A stretch of DNA of 64,000 bases, from contig CM060118.1 of assembly GCA_030522415.1 (NCBI GenBank), forward strand, positions 19,522,151 to 19,586,150, read 5' to 3'. Below are positions 13,390-26,560 of the stretch, one piece after another. Origin of the DNA: Channallabes apus. Its lineage: Eukaryota; Chordata; Actinopteri; Siluriformes; Clariidae. The position numbers and the translations under genes are program-made. The notes beneath the pieces are model-generated. The model did no database searches. It had not been told where the DNA came from and worked only from the letters and a program-made list of their open reading frames with translations. Numbering within the stretch: the first letter of the stretch is position 1; each line of letters starts with the position of its first letter.

Positions 13390-13464
13390 CACGTGCAGAT
13401 TGGATAAACGGCGCACAAATGAAAGAGCGGCGCGTCGTCCCTATTGTCCACGTGCGTTTATATA
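13390..13464 (+). promoter_or_regulatory. neurog3 core promoter: E-boxes and TATA box
   Basis: A TATA-type motif, TTTATATA, lies at 13457-13464, which puts transcription start near 13490. Two palindromic CACGTG E-boxes lie just upstream at 13390-13395 and 13449-13454. In mammals, Hes-class repressors act on the Neurog3 promoter. Whether these E-boxes serve that role here is an inference. Confidence 0.6.
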
Positions 13465-13550
13465 CAGAGGTCCATCACTCAGTCCAGTAAGTTTCTATGC
13501 GCAAAAGTGAAAACAAAGTTCGTTAAAGAGGACAAGCTTCTCCTAATAAG

Positions 13551-14333
<783 letters not shown>

Positions 14334-14524
14334 TAGCTGTAGTTTGTGAAACTTTGGTAAAAGTTTTTCAATCTTAAAATGAACTTTTCTTCAGCATTGG
14401 TTTCAAGATGAGTGATGTACATTTCATTGTGTTTATTTTTGTAATAAGAAAACATACCCATCCAAATATGTCTGGAAATTTTTTTGCAAGGATTAGATTT
14501 GTACACATTTTCTGTTCACATTTC

Positions 14525-14550
14525 AATAAAATTTACGATGAAATAATAAA
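14525..14550 (+). terminator. Poly(A) signals of neurog3
   Basis: Two AATAAA hexamers at 14525-14530 and 14545-14550 lie about 200 bases after the neurog3 stop codon. Confidence 0.7.
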
Positions 14551-14559
14551 GTTGTACTA

Positions 14560-15440
14560 TGTTAATTGATGTACAGAAAGGTTTAACTGTAATCTTTTAT
14601 TACAATCATACATACAAATATAACATTTTCTTTTCTGCATATATAGTAGCAATACAGTGTAGCATGCAGTGACCAAGATAAATACACAACACAGTGTGTC
14701 CCCATGCATCAATACCCTACACTATTTGAACATGATTTCAAATGCCTTAGAGGAAATTGAAGTTACCATTTGCTTCATGAGCACTAAGCAACAGTGGTGT
14801 CGTTCACTACCTGCATGCTCAGTACTGCTTAATGTTTGTGACAAAAAAAGACAAGCTTTCCCCAAATATCCAATGGTAGTATTCTGTGTTTAAATGCAAT
14901 TTACTTAATAAGTGGGTAGTGATACTGACTTTGTCAATGCTGAATTGTTTAATACATCGTATTTTTATCATGATTGACACTGTGATGGAACTTGCAATAG
15001 TGGACACACACACACACACACACACACTCACACCCTGCAGGCAATTTGGGAATGCCAATTAGCCTAATCTGCATGTCTTTGAATTGTGGGAGGAAACTAT
15101 AGTACCAGGAGGAAACCCACCAAGCACAGGGACAAAAACTGAACCCTATGCACACAGCCCCTGGAGGTGCAAGGTGACAGTGCCACTAAGCCACCATAAA
15201 TTAATTCTCTCAAGGAATTACAAAGCATACATTTATTTCGGAGAGATAATTAAGTCATCTACTGCAGAGGTATGTTTTACAACACTTAATTAGGGACACT
15301 AAATTAATTTAAACAGAATTTCAGTGGGTCAATTACATACATACACCAAGTCATCCTAAAACGGAATCTGGAAGATTTCCAAAAATAATGTAATGACTTT
15401 TCTAAACTTCTGATTGTCTGGTTGTCATAATTCCAGTATT
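14560..15440. other. Intergenic DNA with a CATTCATC-family repeat fragment
   Basis: A short (CA)n at 15003-15028 is followed, to 15195, by the 3' half of the dispersed repeat also seen at 17900-18096 and 60380-60570, marked by CTGCATGTCTTTGAATTGTG and GGAGGTGCAAGGTGACAGTG. Nothing else was recognised. Confidence 0.6.
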
Positions 15441-15444
15441 ATTG

Positions 15445-15668
15445 GGGAGTGGGCTCAGAGGTTAAGGCTATGTTACTTATTGGTAGTTTGGGGATTCAAG
15501 CCCCAGCATTGCCAGCTGGTCACTGTTGAGCCTTGAGCAAGGCCTTTCCGGATATGTGATGTATCCTGGCTGACCCTGTGCTCTGACCCAAGCTTCCTAA
15601 CTGGGATATGCAAAAAATAATTTCACTGTTCTGTAAAGTACATGTGACAAATAAGTGAATCTTAATCT
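15445..15668 (+). repeat. tRNA-derived SINE (diverged copy)
   Basis: This has the same layout as the copies at 372 and 55068: tRNA-like head, TTGAGCAAGGCC body and GGGATATGCAAAAAATAATTT tail, with more substitutions. Confidence 0.8.
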
Positions 15669-15669
15669 T

Positions 15670-17530
15670 ATTGGAAAATCCATACAACTCAAACAAGATC
15701 TCAGAAAAAAAGTCCGGTGCAATTTCCAAACAATTGAAGGTATTACATAAATTTGTACAAACAATTGTATGCAAACATAAAAATCTTGAGACCACACAGA
15801 CGCTTGATTATCCAGGAAGGAGGTACAAACGAGCTAAAAGGGACGAATGAACCATAGTCCAAAAGATTCAACTGAATGGCAGATGGTTGTTGAGTTCATC
15901 TGTGTGTGAAGAATTAAAGGCAATCCTTATGTTTTATGTTCCATTATTTTTAAGCCACCCAAAATGGGGTGTGTATATGAAAATGGTTGTAAGTCCAAAA
16001 TGGTTAATGTCAAACACCTTGAATTAAAGTTTTGAAAGACTTGACTTTGCTCACATCTTATATCATTTCAGATTCAATGTAGTGGTGAATAGAGGTCAAA
16101 TGGCAAAAAATATATTTCTTGCAAAATCTATGGCCTTAACTGGATGTACAATATTTCAATAAAATATAGATCAAGGCAAAGTGGTATCTAAGGACCAGAC
16201 AGTAACAGCAGGGTCAGGGAGTTTGACAACAGTTATGTAACATCATGTTTAACCTGTAGAACAGGATAAAACGCTAGTGACAGGGGCATCACAGCCACTC
16301 ACAGGACCTGTCCCAATCTCACAGAAATGTTATGTATGTCACTTTTTGTTATGGAAGTAAAACATCCATCAATATGTTGATCTATTAGGAAAATGTATAT
16401 TTTAGGTACTATGATATATCTTTCACCATAAGACACATCTTAAAAATCAAAAGACTCAAGAGTTATATGTAGAACCATAACCATAACAGTTATATATGTA
16501 GAACCATAACTATAACAGAAGTTTTAAGGTAGGTAGGACCCCTTAATTATCCAGTAAACCTTTAAAAAACTTTTCCACAATTTACCAAGGAAAAAAAAGG
16601 TTATTTTCGGTACAGTCTTACAAAAATATGTGCCAATTTTAGAAAAAAAAAGTGTATGAACACTGTTTTAAGTTTTTTTTTTTAATTAAAATGCCAGTGC
16701 AGGAAATGGAATATTTTTTCTCTTCTTAAATTCAATTGAAATGTACATTTGGCACACTAATATGAAGTTATATAAATAAAAGCTTAAGTCAGGCATTATG
16801 TAATTACAGTATTTTGTTTTTCATCAGAATAAGATAATGACTGAGGCTAATTAGGCTAATTTGGTTAACAGATACAAGCAGGAGTTTAACTGCACCATCC
16901 CTTCCAAAAGTAGTACAGTATTATACTCACTTTACCCATATTCTTTGCAGGTTCATAATCACTGAAAAGAAAATAGCATAGCTTTAGCCTTATAATGCAT
17001 TAATATAATTTTAATCCTTTAAAACTTTCTTAATTCAAGCATGGAGATTACATAATTTATCGTAATTTTATAGTTTTAATCTTTTCATCATTGAATCCAT
17101 AACTATTTATTTAAAATTGAACCCAAATATGATTGTTTGTTACAAGAAATGTATATATAGAAGTTTTGCATGGTAGCATGCTAATTAGCACTTTTGTTAC
17201 TTATCCAACATTATACTTATTGCCTTTTATGGAATTTGACTTAACATGTTTAAGCTTATGTTTCTGCAGAAGCAGAATATTAATTAGCAATAAGCAAACA
17301 AACTAATAACTAAAGAAAATAGAAATAATCTTCAAAGTCAGTTGTGTTTAGCCACTAGATGGCAGGTTACCACTCCTTTAATACCTTTGTGTCAAAACTT
17401 GTTAATGAAATAAATGTTTTATTGTTCAGAGCAAACAAGCCCCCACATGATATTTACTCCTAGATGTACACAGAGCTGAATTTAGTGTCATGTGAATTTG
17501 CATGTTTTGTAATGAGAAAGAGTTGAAATA
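15670..17530. other. Intergenic AT-rich DNA, nothing recognised
   Basis: Long A/T runs occur, but no exon, RNA gene or classified element was seen. Confidence 0.5.
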
Positions 17531-17552
17531 CACTCTCTTTCTCACACACCTT

Positions 17553-17557
<5 letters not shown>

Positions 17558-17596
<39 letters not shown>
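17558..17596. repeat. (GA)n microsatellite
   Basis: A pure GA dinucleotide run of about 39 bases, flanked by CT-rich sequence with two TTTCTCTTTCTCT copies. Confidence 0.95.
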
Positions 17597-17599
<3 letters not shown>

Positions 17600-17823
17600 G
17601 TCATTTCTCTTTCTCTTGTGAATAATACTGAGTCACTGTACTGAGTCATTTCTCTTTCTCTGCTATTTTTTTTAAACAGACAGTAAACATCTGCTCCTGA
17701 GGCTCTTGTCTGTATAGCAATACAAGTAAGGTAATTGTGACCATGTCTGCGAAAACCCACTTATTTTTGTGATTCAATGTTTTCTACATAAAATCATATA
17801 TAGAATGATTTTCTGTAGAAAAC

Positions 17824-18096
17824 ACTCATTCACTCATCTTCTATACTACTTTATCCTGTATACAGGGTTGTGGCCAATTCATCACAGGGAAGACACACAT
17901 ACATCATTCACACTACATGCAATGTGGGAAATTAACTAATATGCATTGTCTTTAGAATGTGGGAGGACACCAGAGTACCAGAGGAAACTTACCAAGCACA
18001 GGGAGAACATGCAAACTCCATGCACACAGACCCAAGCTGAGAATCAAACCCGAACCCTGGAGGTGCAAGGCAATAGTCCTAACCACTAAGCCACCT
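17824..18096 (+). repeat. Dispersed CATTCATC-type repeat
   Basis: It begins with ATTCACTCATCTTCTATAC and ends GGAGGTGCAAGGCAATAG ... CCACTAAGCCACCT. Related to the copies at 9198, 15000, 28340 and 60228. It ends immediately before the Tc1-like element. Confidence 0.7.
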
Positions 18097-18114
18097 ATAG
18101 TATGTAGTGGTGTA

Positions 18115-19723
18115 CAGTGGTGTGAAAAACTATTTGCCCCCTTCCTGGTTTCTTATTCTTTTGCATGTTTGTCACACTTAAATGTTTCTGCTCATCAAAA
18201 ACTGTTAACTATTAGTCAAAGATAACATAATTGAACACAAAATGCAGTTTTTAAATGAAGGTTTACATTATTAAGGGAGAAAAAATACTCCAAATCTACA
18301 TGGCCCTGTGTGAAAAAGTGATTGCCCCCTTGTTAAAAAATAACTTAACTGTGGTTTATCACACCTGAGTTCAATTTCTGTAGTCACCCCCAGGCCTGAT
18401 TACTGCCACACCTGTTTCAATCAAGAAATCACTTAAATAGGAGCTACCTGACACAGAGAAGTAGACCAAAAGCACCTCAAAACCTAGACATCATGCCAAG
18501 ATCCAAAGAAATTCAGGAACAAATGAGAACAAAAGTAATTGAGATCTATCAGTCTGGTAAAGCTTATAAAGCCATTTCTAAAGCTTTGGGACTCCAGCGA
18601 ACCACAGTGAGAGCCATTATCCACAAATGGCAAAAACATGGAACAGTGGTGAACCTTCCCAGGAGTGGCCGGCCGACCAAAATTACCCCAAGAGCACAGA
18701 GACAACTCATCCAAGAGGCCACAATAGACCCCAGGACAACATCTAAAGAACTGCAGGCCTCACTTGCCTCAATTAAGGTCAGTGTTCACGACTCCACCAT
18801 AAGAAAGAGACTGGGCAAAAACGGCCTGCATGGCAGATTTCCAAGGCGCAAACCACTTTTAAGCAAAAAGAACATTAAGGCTCGTCTCAATTTTGCTAAA
18901 AAACATCTCAATGATTGCCAAGACGTTTGGGAAAATACCTTGTGGACCGACGAGACAAAAGTTTAACTTTTTGGAAGGTGCGTGTCCCGTTACATCTGGC
19001 GTAAAAGTAACACAGCATTTCAGAAAAAGAACATCATACCAACAGTAAAATATGGTGGTGGTAGTGTGATGGTCTGGGGTTGTTTTGCTGCTTCAGGACC
19101 TGGAAGGCTTGCTGTGATAGATGGAACCATGAATTCTACTGTCTACCAAAAAATCCTGAAGGAGAATGTCCGGCCATCTGTTCGTCAACTCAAGCTGAAG
19201 CGATCTTGGGTGCTGCAGCAGGACAATGACCCAAAACACACCAGCAAATCCACCTCTGAATGGCTGAAGAACAACTAAATGAAGACTTTGGAGTGGCCTA
19301 GTCAAAGTCCTGACCTGAATCCTATTGAGATGTTGTGGCATGACCTTAAAAAGGCGGTTCATGCTAGAAAACCCTCAAATAAAGCTGAATTACAACAATT
19401 CTGCAAAGATGAGTGGGCCAAAATTCCTCCAGAGCGCTGTAAAAGACTCGTTGCAAGTTATCGCAAATGCTTGATTGCAGTTATTGCTGCTAAACCAGTT
19501 ATTAGGTTCAGGGGGCAATTACTTTTTCACACAGGGCCATGTAGGTTTGGATTTTTTTTCTCCCTAAATAATAAAACCCCTCATTTAAAAACTGCATTTT
19601 GTGTTTACTTGTGTTATCTTTGACTAATAGTTAAATGTGTTTGATGATCAGAAACATTTTGTGTGACAAACATGCAAAAGAATAAGAAATCAGGAGGGGG
19701 GCAAATAGTTTTTCACACCACTG
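18115..19723 (+). mobile_element. Tc1-like DNA transposon, nearly full length, TA-flanked
   Basis: The left end CAGTGGTGTGAAAAACTATT is mirrored at the right end (19723 backwards), and TA dinucleotides at 18113-18114 and 19724-19725 are the expected target duplication. The element is 1609 bases with one transposase gene on plus. Internal sub-terminal motifs repeat on both sides (GAAAAAGTGATTGCCCCC left, GGGGGCAATTACTTTTTCAC right). It is the best-preserved member of the family represented by fragments at 1573-2216 and 60580-60760. Confidence 0.95.
18493..19500 (+). pseudogene. Tc1-like transposase with two nonsense codons
   Basis: A cut-and-paste transposase that would insert the element at TA. 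The N-terminus (from MPRSKEIQ) holds paired helix-turn-helix DNA-binding segments and the GRPTK linker at about residues 50-62. The catalytic DD34E triad is visible: Asp in WTDETKV (about 18945-18965), the first Asp of QQDNDPKH (about 19220) and Glu in SPDLNPIE (about 19310-19330), with 34 residues between the last two. The frame is continuous from 18493 to beyond 19500 except for in-frame TAA at 18964-18966 and TAA at 19276-19278. Each is explained by one substitution from the usual Glu and Lys codons. No indels were seen, so inactivation looks recent. It cannot make a full-length protein as it stands. Confidence 0.92.
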
Positions 19724-19739
19724 TATGTTTTGTGAGGTT

Positions 19740-20270
19740 GATGGTTGCAATCACATCATATTTTGAGTTGGATGGCTAACCGCCAGTCAAAAATATTCTT
19801 GATGACAAACATAAAAGGGACCCAGGTTCACAGATTTAAATAAATAAATATATAAGAATGATATAGTCCTGACCCTTTTGCAGACTATCTTGGACTTCTC
19901 ATTCTAGCAGGAGTGTGATGCAACAGCAAGTTTTTCAAACGCTGATACTGGTAGGGCAATATTTCCAACAACAGTGACCTGTAAGACTTTTCATTCCCCT
20001 GACCATAACCATAGGCATATGGGCATTTAGGGATAAAAATGTTCAGCAATCTCACACTATACTTATCTGATGGTGAATGTAGTGCTGTTTTTAGGAAAAA
20101 CGAAGCTACTTTCGCCTGTGTGCGCCCAACAAGTTTGCAAAATTTGCAAAATGCAAAAGGGAGCTATGTAAATTAAAATATCCAGGTAACACTCATGTGA
20201 GGGGAAAAAATCCTTAAACATAGGAGTAATCTGGAATTTGACGCTGGTGAAAATATATTATGTGGTTAAA
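19740..20270. other. Intergenic DNA, nothing recognised
   Basis: No gene, RNA or classified repeat was seen. Confidence 0.5.
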
Positions 20271-20361
20271 ATATGACGTGACATGTTGGTGAGGAACTGT
20301 TATAAAGGAACGCTGAGTTCTGTAAGAAAAAAAAGCCAGTAAGTTCAAAAGCTACACTGGA

Positions 20362-20568
20362 ATGGACGCCAAGAATGTGACTTTACCTGTATTTGCTTTC
20401 ACGGACCCCATGCACCTGTGTCCTGCTGCCTGCAGAACAACAATGCTCTTAACTAGCAATTCTTATCGACAGGAAAGACACAAAACAGACAGTTTATACA
20501 AGTCATTGCCACTACATATTGCTGCTGACAAAAGACTTGCACCATGGTGTTTTTTTTTCCCGGCATAA
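20362..20568 (+). CDS. Possible small ORF with promoter-like upstream motifs
   Basis: This is an unrecognised 68-codon frame starting MDAKNVTLPVFAF. It has no domain, signal peptide or family resemblance that I can name. The reason for listing it is upstream: a CRE-like TGACGTGA at 20274-20281 and TATAAAGG at 20301-20308, about 60 bases before the ATG, are correctly spaced for a core promoter. Codon content is unremarkable, and the frame may be chance. Confidence 0.2.
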   Translation: MDAKNVTLPVFAFTDPMHLCPAACRTTMLLTSNSYRQERHKTDSLYKSLPLHIAADKRLAPWCFFFPA

Positions 20569-20569
20569 T

Positions 20570-21350
20570 TGTGTTAAGTGCCAAAAATATTTTCTCGTTT
20601 TATTTGAAATTTACAATGATCAGTACAAAGCCAACCTGGACTGGATAAGTTTTTTTTGAGCAGCTTGGTCAGACACGTGAATTTTTAGTCTTTTTAGAGT
20701 CTTTCCAGAACACACTTAACCATGTCAGGGAGACGCAGTTTTTAGTGAAAGAACTATGCCATTTTTTCCCTGTACAACCCATGTGACATGAAATATTATA
20801 TATTCGTCTATATGCCATAGTAATACAAGAATTTGTGATGTTATACCCTTATGTAATGCACATACACAGCAACATCAGTCAAACAGACTGTGTCAGAGTA
20901 TGCATGATTGCTATTCAAGTTTGCAGTGTGTGCAAGAAAACATTCCCCACACCAGCCTGAACTATTGAGACAGAGTTTGTTTTATTTTATGCATCGTGCT
21001 GCGAGTTAAAATGTGGAAGGTAAACTGAGTGACATTAAAGGAATTTATACGATTTAGTCATATTTATTACAACGGTTGCAGAAAAGCTATTGAAAGCAAA
21101 AGGACATGATACATGATTTGAAATAAAGAGACCTGAAGAAACCAAACTAGAGATGATGAAATTATCTGGTATTATTGTTTATAGATGGAAGCTCCAGGGA
21201 AGGTTAAGACATTGAGATTTTTTTACTTTTCCAGAGAGATGAAATCATTGGTCTGTAAATCTTTGATGATCTGTTACAGTAAAAGTGCCAGAAACATCAG
21301 AGTTTACCACTGTAACTCAGTCACACTTTCCTTTATATGCAAGTGCAAAT
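20570..21350. other. Intergenic DNA downstream of pdlim1, nothing recognised
   Basis: No exon or classified repeat. Part may be distal 3'UTR of pdlim1 if the nearer poly(A) signal is not used. Confidence 0.45.
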
Positions 21351-21351
21351 T

Positions 21352-21357
21352 TTTATT
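21352..21357 (-). terminator. Candidate poly(A) signal of pdlim1
   Basis: TTTATT on plus reads AATAAA on minus, about 340 bases after the pdlim1 stop codon. Confidence 0.45.
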
Positions 21358-21695
21358 CAAGGTGGAACCTTGTTTTTAATATTAGCATTTTTGCAAGAAT
21401 TTGAATAGAAGCATAGCAGCATATGTGCTTATAGTATGTGCTTATGTTCCATTTACCCCACATATGGAATGTCTACGAAACTGGAATGTTAGATTAGGAT
21501 CACTTCATGAGGATAGTTTCATTGATATGCTGAGTAAGCAAATAGTTAAATGGACAATCTTACTTGAACCGTTTACCTTTTCGAAACACTGACAAAACAT
21601 CCAGCAAAAAACATCCTCATGAAGTGTTTACAATTTGTACAAAAATTCCTCAAAACAGGGAAGTGTGCAGTTTTTAGGCATCACCAGAGAATCAT

Positions 21696-24600
21696 CTATT
21701 TTGGAAAGACAGTGACTACATCATAACCCTCAGGAGGTGTCACTCGTTCACGTGCATGCTTCTCACAGTAAATCTTGTCCTCGACGAAAAAGTGTCCTTT
21801 CTGTTTCAGATTTGTACCGCAGTCTGTGCAGACGTAGCACTCGGGGTGCCGGAACTTGTCGCGCAGTTTGACAAACATGCCCCTGTATTCAAGCAAAACG
21901 ATTAGAAACAGAAAGAATATAAATTCAACCTTTACATGCTACTACATGCAACCACTACATGCTTTTTGACAAAAACAAAAAAAAAAAAACATATTGGAAA
22001 CTGATTGATAAAAAGCTGTGGAAAGTTCCACAACCTCCCATTAGGGGGCATTATGCATATGTAACTTTTTATTTTTACCAAAAAGTATTCTTAATTAATA
22101 ATCCTTAAATTAGACAAGATATACTTACACAATTCCAGAGCCACATTTGTCACAGACGGAGAGTTTCTCAGTACTGCCCACAGAAGTTGCAATCTTGGTA
22201 GTGGGTGCTTTCACACTTCTAAACCCTGAAGGTTTGTCAACATCACCTGTGCAAAGATTTAGAATAAAAACACTACAGCCACAATAAACTTGCCTTCCCA
22301 AAATAGTTGTATGTGGCATACAGAGCATGTGAACACGAAATCACATGAATCACTTAGTGTGCAAAGTGGTTCTACATGGTTGGAAAGGTACCATACCAGT
22401 CTCGAGGATCTCCTGGAGGACTTTAAATGATGCAGACTGACGTGGAGGCTCACATGATTCCTGGTTCTCAGTCAGCATTTTATAGACCTCTGAGTCAGCA
22501 GCAATTGATGGTATTGGCTGGACGGGATTAGAGATATCTGGACTGAAATGGAGAAAAAAAAAAAAAAAAAAACAACAACTGTCAAATAGAAATTAAAAAC
22601 ACACAAGTCAAACATTTATACAAAAATTGTTCCAATTTCAAAAGACAAAAGGATTAAACTATAAACGCAATAAACATTTTTTACACAATGAGACTTAAAT
22701 CTGGGAAATTCGTACTTTTTGCTTGGTTCACTGGATGTCACAGTGGTCTTGGCACCACTAACAGCACAGTTAAAGTCCTTGATGTTATCGGAAGAGTACA
22801 GACCCGCTGGATTATTATAATGGCTCGTTACCACCTTGGAACCAGGTGAATTGAATGGGAGAGCACTCCTGTTGTGAGCAGAACCTATGTGTTTCATTTC
22901 CTATAAACAGGGAGGGAAGAGGTCAGAGTGTCACAAAAGATAGTATAACCAACAAATTGAATGCGTTAGAAACCAGATTCCAATGAGAGAGAGAGGCTCA
23001 GTACAGCTACTTATTAATAAAAAAAAAAAATAAAAAAAACAGGCAACAAAATAACACCAACATAATAAAGCTATGAAATTACAAATAAAGGTAAAAAGTG
23101 CACTCTCATGCTTTCTGATAGAAAAAGGAAAATGCAGCTCTATTCAACATTTTTCTGGACACACAACTACAAGATGGTAAAATGTCTATGCATTCTGCAA
23201 TATGTCAATAATCCAAAACATATTATTTAAACATTTTTTAAAGATTTGATAGTTAAGAAGTATCCAAAAGACCAGAATAGAGAAAGGCAAATATATTCTC
23301 GAATAAGTCTTTCATTATTACTACCTTAACACGCACTATATATCCATTTTGGTTGTGTTTATTAATGGTACATCTGGGAAACAGAAACACTAAATGTCTC
23401 TAGCAGCTCTGGATTAAATATGTCTTGATTTTCCTACCCTCAACTTCTATACAAAAAAATTTTTTTTATAAAAAAAAACATGGCCAAAAATATTAAGACG
23501 CTTTTTAGTTCTCCCTATGCACAAAACAGGTGATGTCACTAATTTGTTCAAATCTATCTGACTGTTCAGTTGTGCCAATTACAAGCTATTTGACAATGGT
23601 ATTAAGCTTCTGGGGCCATGGATCTCCAGACCTAGACCCAATAGAAAACTGTTGGACATTGAAGGCAGTAGTAGTAAAGAAACCGCCTCCTGTCCATGAC
23701 CTTCAGGAAGCAATCGAGCAAAGAATATATTGAACAAGTAACACCAGAGTACTGAAGAAATCTTTTTGACTCTAAATATTGATTTGTTGTGCAGCTATTA
23801 CATTGCATCAAATAAACTCTTCTTATTGTCTAGAAAGAAAATGAGAATGATATTGAAAAGTCGAACTTCACTTTTGTCTCAATATTTTCAGCCACCAGCA
23901 CACATGAAATAATATGTCTACAATTTTCTTGATACATTTAAGAGAGCAGAAGCATTCAGGAAATCCAAACGCATCTTTCATGTACAACCGATCTCCAATA
24001 CTGTATAATAAACCAGCCTTCAACATGACATATGTTTTAACTTTTAAAACATTCCCAGTACTACTCCAACTCTCCCACAAGCCCATACTTCCGGAATTTG
24101 CTCACTCTTTGACCTTTAATTTGAGGTTTGCCTGCAGGAACTAGCGGAAACTCTGCCTTACGTCTCGGTCTGGCTCATAAACCTTTGTCTCCATGGATAT
24201 GGTTTGTTAGGAAGTAAATAATGACTTCATTTTGCACCCTGCCTTTGTTTGTTTTTTGTTTTTTTCTTGCTATATAAAAAGGCTTGGCTCTCTATGATTC
24301 TTTCATTCCCTACACTGGGCAATGTAAAACACCAGGCCTGGTCAAAGTGGTTATTAATGTTGTGGAATGTTACAGTAAGTACTTCAAGTCATAGTGACGT
24401 ACCTGTGATTCTGATGCCAGGTTCATCTTGTATGGATGCGACTTCCCATCTTCAGAGACGAGCGGAGACCACATTTTTGATTCTGATCTAAAGAAAGGAA
24501 AAAGGACTGAGTCAATGGGAAGAAATGGATACATTTTCTATGACAATACAGTAAACACAGAGAATGGTACAATACAGGTATCATAAAGATGCAAACTGAC

Positions 24601-26276
24601 ATTGCTGAGCAAACATTCAGATGAAAACATGTAAAATGTAGTATGCATTAATAAACTGTGCGCGTGTGTCACGGTAAGACAACCTTTTTAATTAATTTAT
24701 TAAAAAGTGATCGAAGAATACAAATAAGCAAACAAAAACACATTATGTAGCCTGGCTTCACAAGCTCTCTGTGACTAATAAAGGTTAAATACCATGTGTA
24801 CCTGTCTATAGAGAGAATCATTTCTTCGACACAACCCTTGATCTTATTCTGGGCTTCCAAGTGAGTCATTCCTTCCGTCGGCTCCCCATCGATGGCGATA
24901 ATCATGTCACCGATGCAGAGGTTACACTGGGCTGCTTTACTTCCTGGGGTTACCTGGTGAATAAAGTTGACTCATCTGACACAAAGTATAGGTATCGGGG
25001 AATGCGAAGATAACACTGAAATGTATCAGACTTTATATCTGAATTTATTCCCTGGAAGATTTGAAGTTGCACCCCACCATGATGCTGTCTGACACACATG
25101 GGTCGTAAGTTTTTCGTCTGCTCACATCTAGGGGACGGCACAGTGGAATATCTGATCCGCACACAACTTGTCAGAGGTTTTCCCAAAGGACGCCTTTCCT
25201 GACCCAACCGTCCCATTTTATCTGGTCTTGGGACCGTACCTGTATGAATTCTGCCCCCCCAGAGAAGATATTCCTTGGGTGCATAATGGATGGCCCTTGG
25301 ATTTATGACACAGATGTTGCATGTAAACACAGAAGAGAAACTTCTCTACTGATATACAGAACCTGGTTAATGGTGTACAACTAAAAACAGGATCTATAGT
25401 TTCATAGTTTGATAACTAAGATCCAGAGTTAAAGTCCTAAAAAACACAAACACACCAGCAATGCTATCAGCATCCTATAGCTCAGGTGCTTTCAGAGCTG
25501 AAGCCAAATAGAGACACGGACTGGATGAAGGATGAGGATTCCGTTGTTTAGACAGCATTGTCACTGCAGTCGTGCAACAAATAAAGAAACGATTTATCCG
25601 CGTAAAGCTGCAAGCTATAAAGTTTCCTTGGTATCCTTTCACTTGTCACAAAAGGATTTCCTTCTTTAAAAAGATAAAGGAAGCCAGGCTTTCCTTATCA
25701 GCGATGTCCAAAAGAAAGAGTCATACTAAGGCTGTGGTGCTGGTTAAAGGAAGATGTACAATAACTCTCTCTCTCACACACACACATTCCCTCTTACACA
25801 CAAACACAGAATTTTATAGCAAATTTCCACTCAATAGGCCACTTCAGGAAATGGAAAAACTGAGGGATGTGTACTATATCAGAAACCTCAGTAATCCTGC
25901 TTATGCTGTAGCCTACAATACAATGACATTAGTTATACATCTTGGATTAACACAGCATGCCTGTAACGCCTAGTTACTATTAAACCACAGACAGACACTT
26001 AGTTAAACTTAAACAAGAAAATGTAGATAACAAATAAGTTGACTAGATAAGCTATACTGCATGACGTCATTAGCCATTTTGACAAACAACATTTCCTCGG
26101 AAAGAAGTGAAGAAAACCTCTGAGCAGCAGTAACGGCGGTGAGATAAAGCGCATGCTCCTGTGAGACACTGCACTCAACTTACCCGTGAGATAGTCAGGG
26201 GCTGCTCGAAATCCTTCCCACCAACCAGTCTAAATCCCCAAGGTCCTGGACCCTGGATTACAACCCGCAGCGGCAT
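21696..26276 (-). CDS. pdlim1: PDZ and LIM domain protein 1 (CLP36/elfin)
   Basis: Seven coding exons on minus: 26276-26184, 24953-24802, 24487-24403, 22900-22716, 22542-22397, 22246-22129 and 21882-21696. All have GT-AG borders and consistent phase, giving 966 nt and 321 residues (human about 329). Residues 3-84 are a PDZ domain ([34 protein letters not shown]). NNPAGLYSS around residue 139 belongs to the internal ZM-type motif. One C-terminal LIM domain spans about 252-310 ([25 protein letters not shown]), and the protein ends [13 protein letters not shown]. The family binds alpha-actinin through the PDZ/ZM region and links kinases to stress fibres and Z-lines. [12 protein letters not shown] and [12 protein letters not shown] identify pdlim1 over pdlim2, 3 and 4. 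Introns 1 and 3 contain a LINE tail and a Tc1-like remnant. Start ATG 26276 opens the PDZ directly, as in the family. Confidence 0.97.
22554..22570. repeat. Poly(A) run in pdlim1 intron 4
   Basis: An uninterrupted A tract just upstream, in the minus sense, of the exon 5 acceptor. On minus it is a T-rich polypyrimidine tract. Confidence 0.7.
23440..23770 (+). mobile_element. Tc1-like transposon remnant in pdlim1 intron 3
   Basis: The plus-strand reading contains [11 protein letters not shown] at about 23610-23655, the Tc1 [11 protein letters not shown] catalytic-Glu motif. It is followed by [16 protein letters not shown], typical of the transposase C-terminus. Most of the element is missing. 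Confidence 0.75.
25105..25300 (-). mobile_element. Orphan LINE 3' tail in pdlim1 intron 1
   Basis: On minus it reads ...GGATCAGATATTCCACTGTG then CCGTCCCC...GAGCAGACGAAAA, a diverged form of the tail at 6912-7016 and related to the end of the LINE at 63.8 kb. 5'-truncated. Confidence 0.65.
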
Positions 26277-26329
26277 TTCTTTATTTAATTAAAAGTATTT
26301 ATCAACAAATTAAGCAGGGCTAACCCTCT

Positions 26330-26560
26330 GGACCGAGCTCGGCGTAAGAAAAAACGTGTAACTTTCAGTCTAACAGTCTCTCAGGGCGGTAACTTTGTAA
26401 AAGTTGGGGATGGAGGCGGGTCTTCTACAAACAACAATCCAATGGACTTGAAGGCTGAATTTCAAACCGCCTCCTACTGGATACCCAGTGAGCTCGATTG
26501 GCTGGAGAAGTCCGCGTGTCCTAACCTAAATCTAGTGCGCTAATATAGGGAGTGCGCCGC
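26330..26560 (-). promoter_or_regulatory. Probable pdlim1 promoter region
   Basis: GC-richer sequence just upstream of pdlim1 exon 1 contains an ATTGG (CCAAT on minus) at about 26494 and CCAAT on plus near 26441. There is no TATA box. A TSS between about 26300 and 26450 is an inference. Confidence 0.4.

Noticed and set aside
25572..25973. 133-codon plus-strand ORF in pdlim1 intron 1
   Set aside because: It runs through CT/CA low-complexity sequence, with no motif or splice context.
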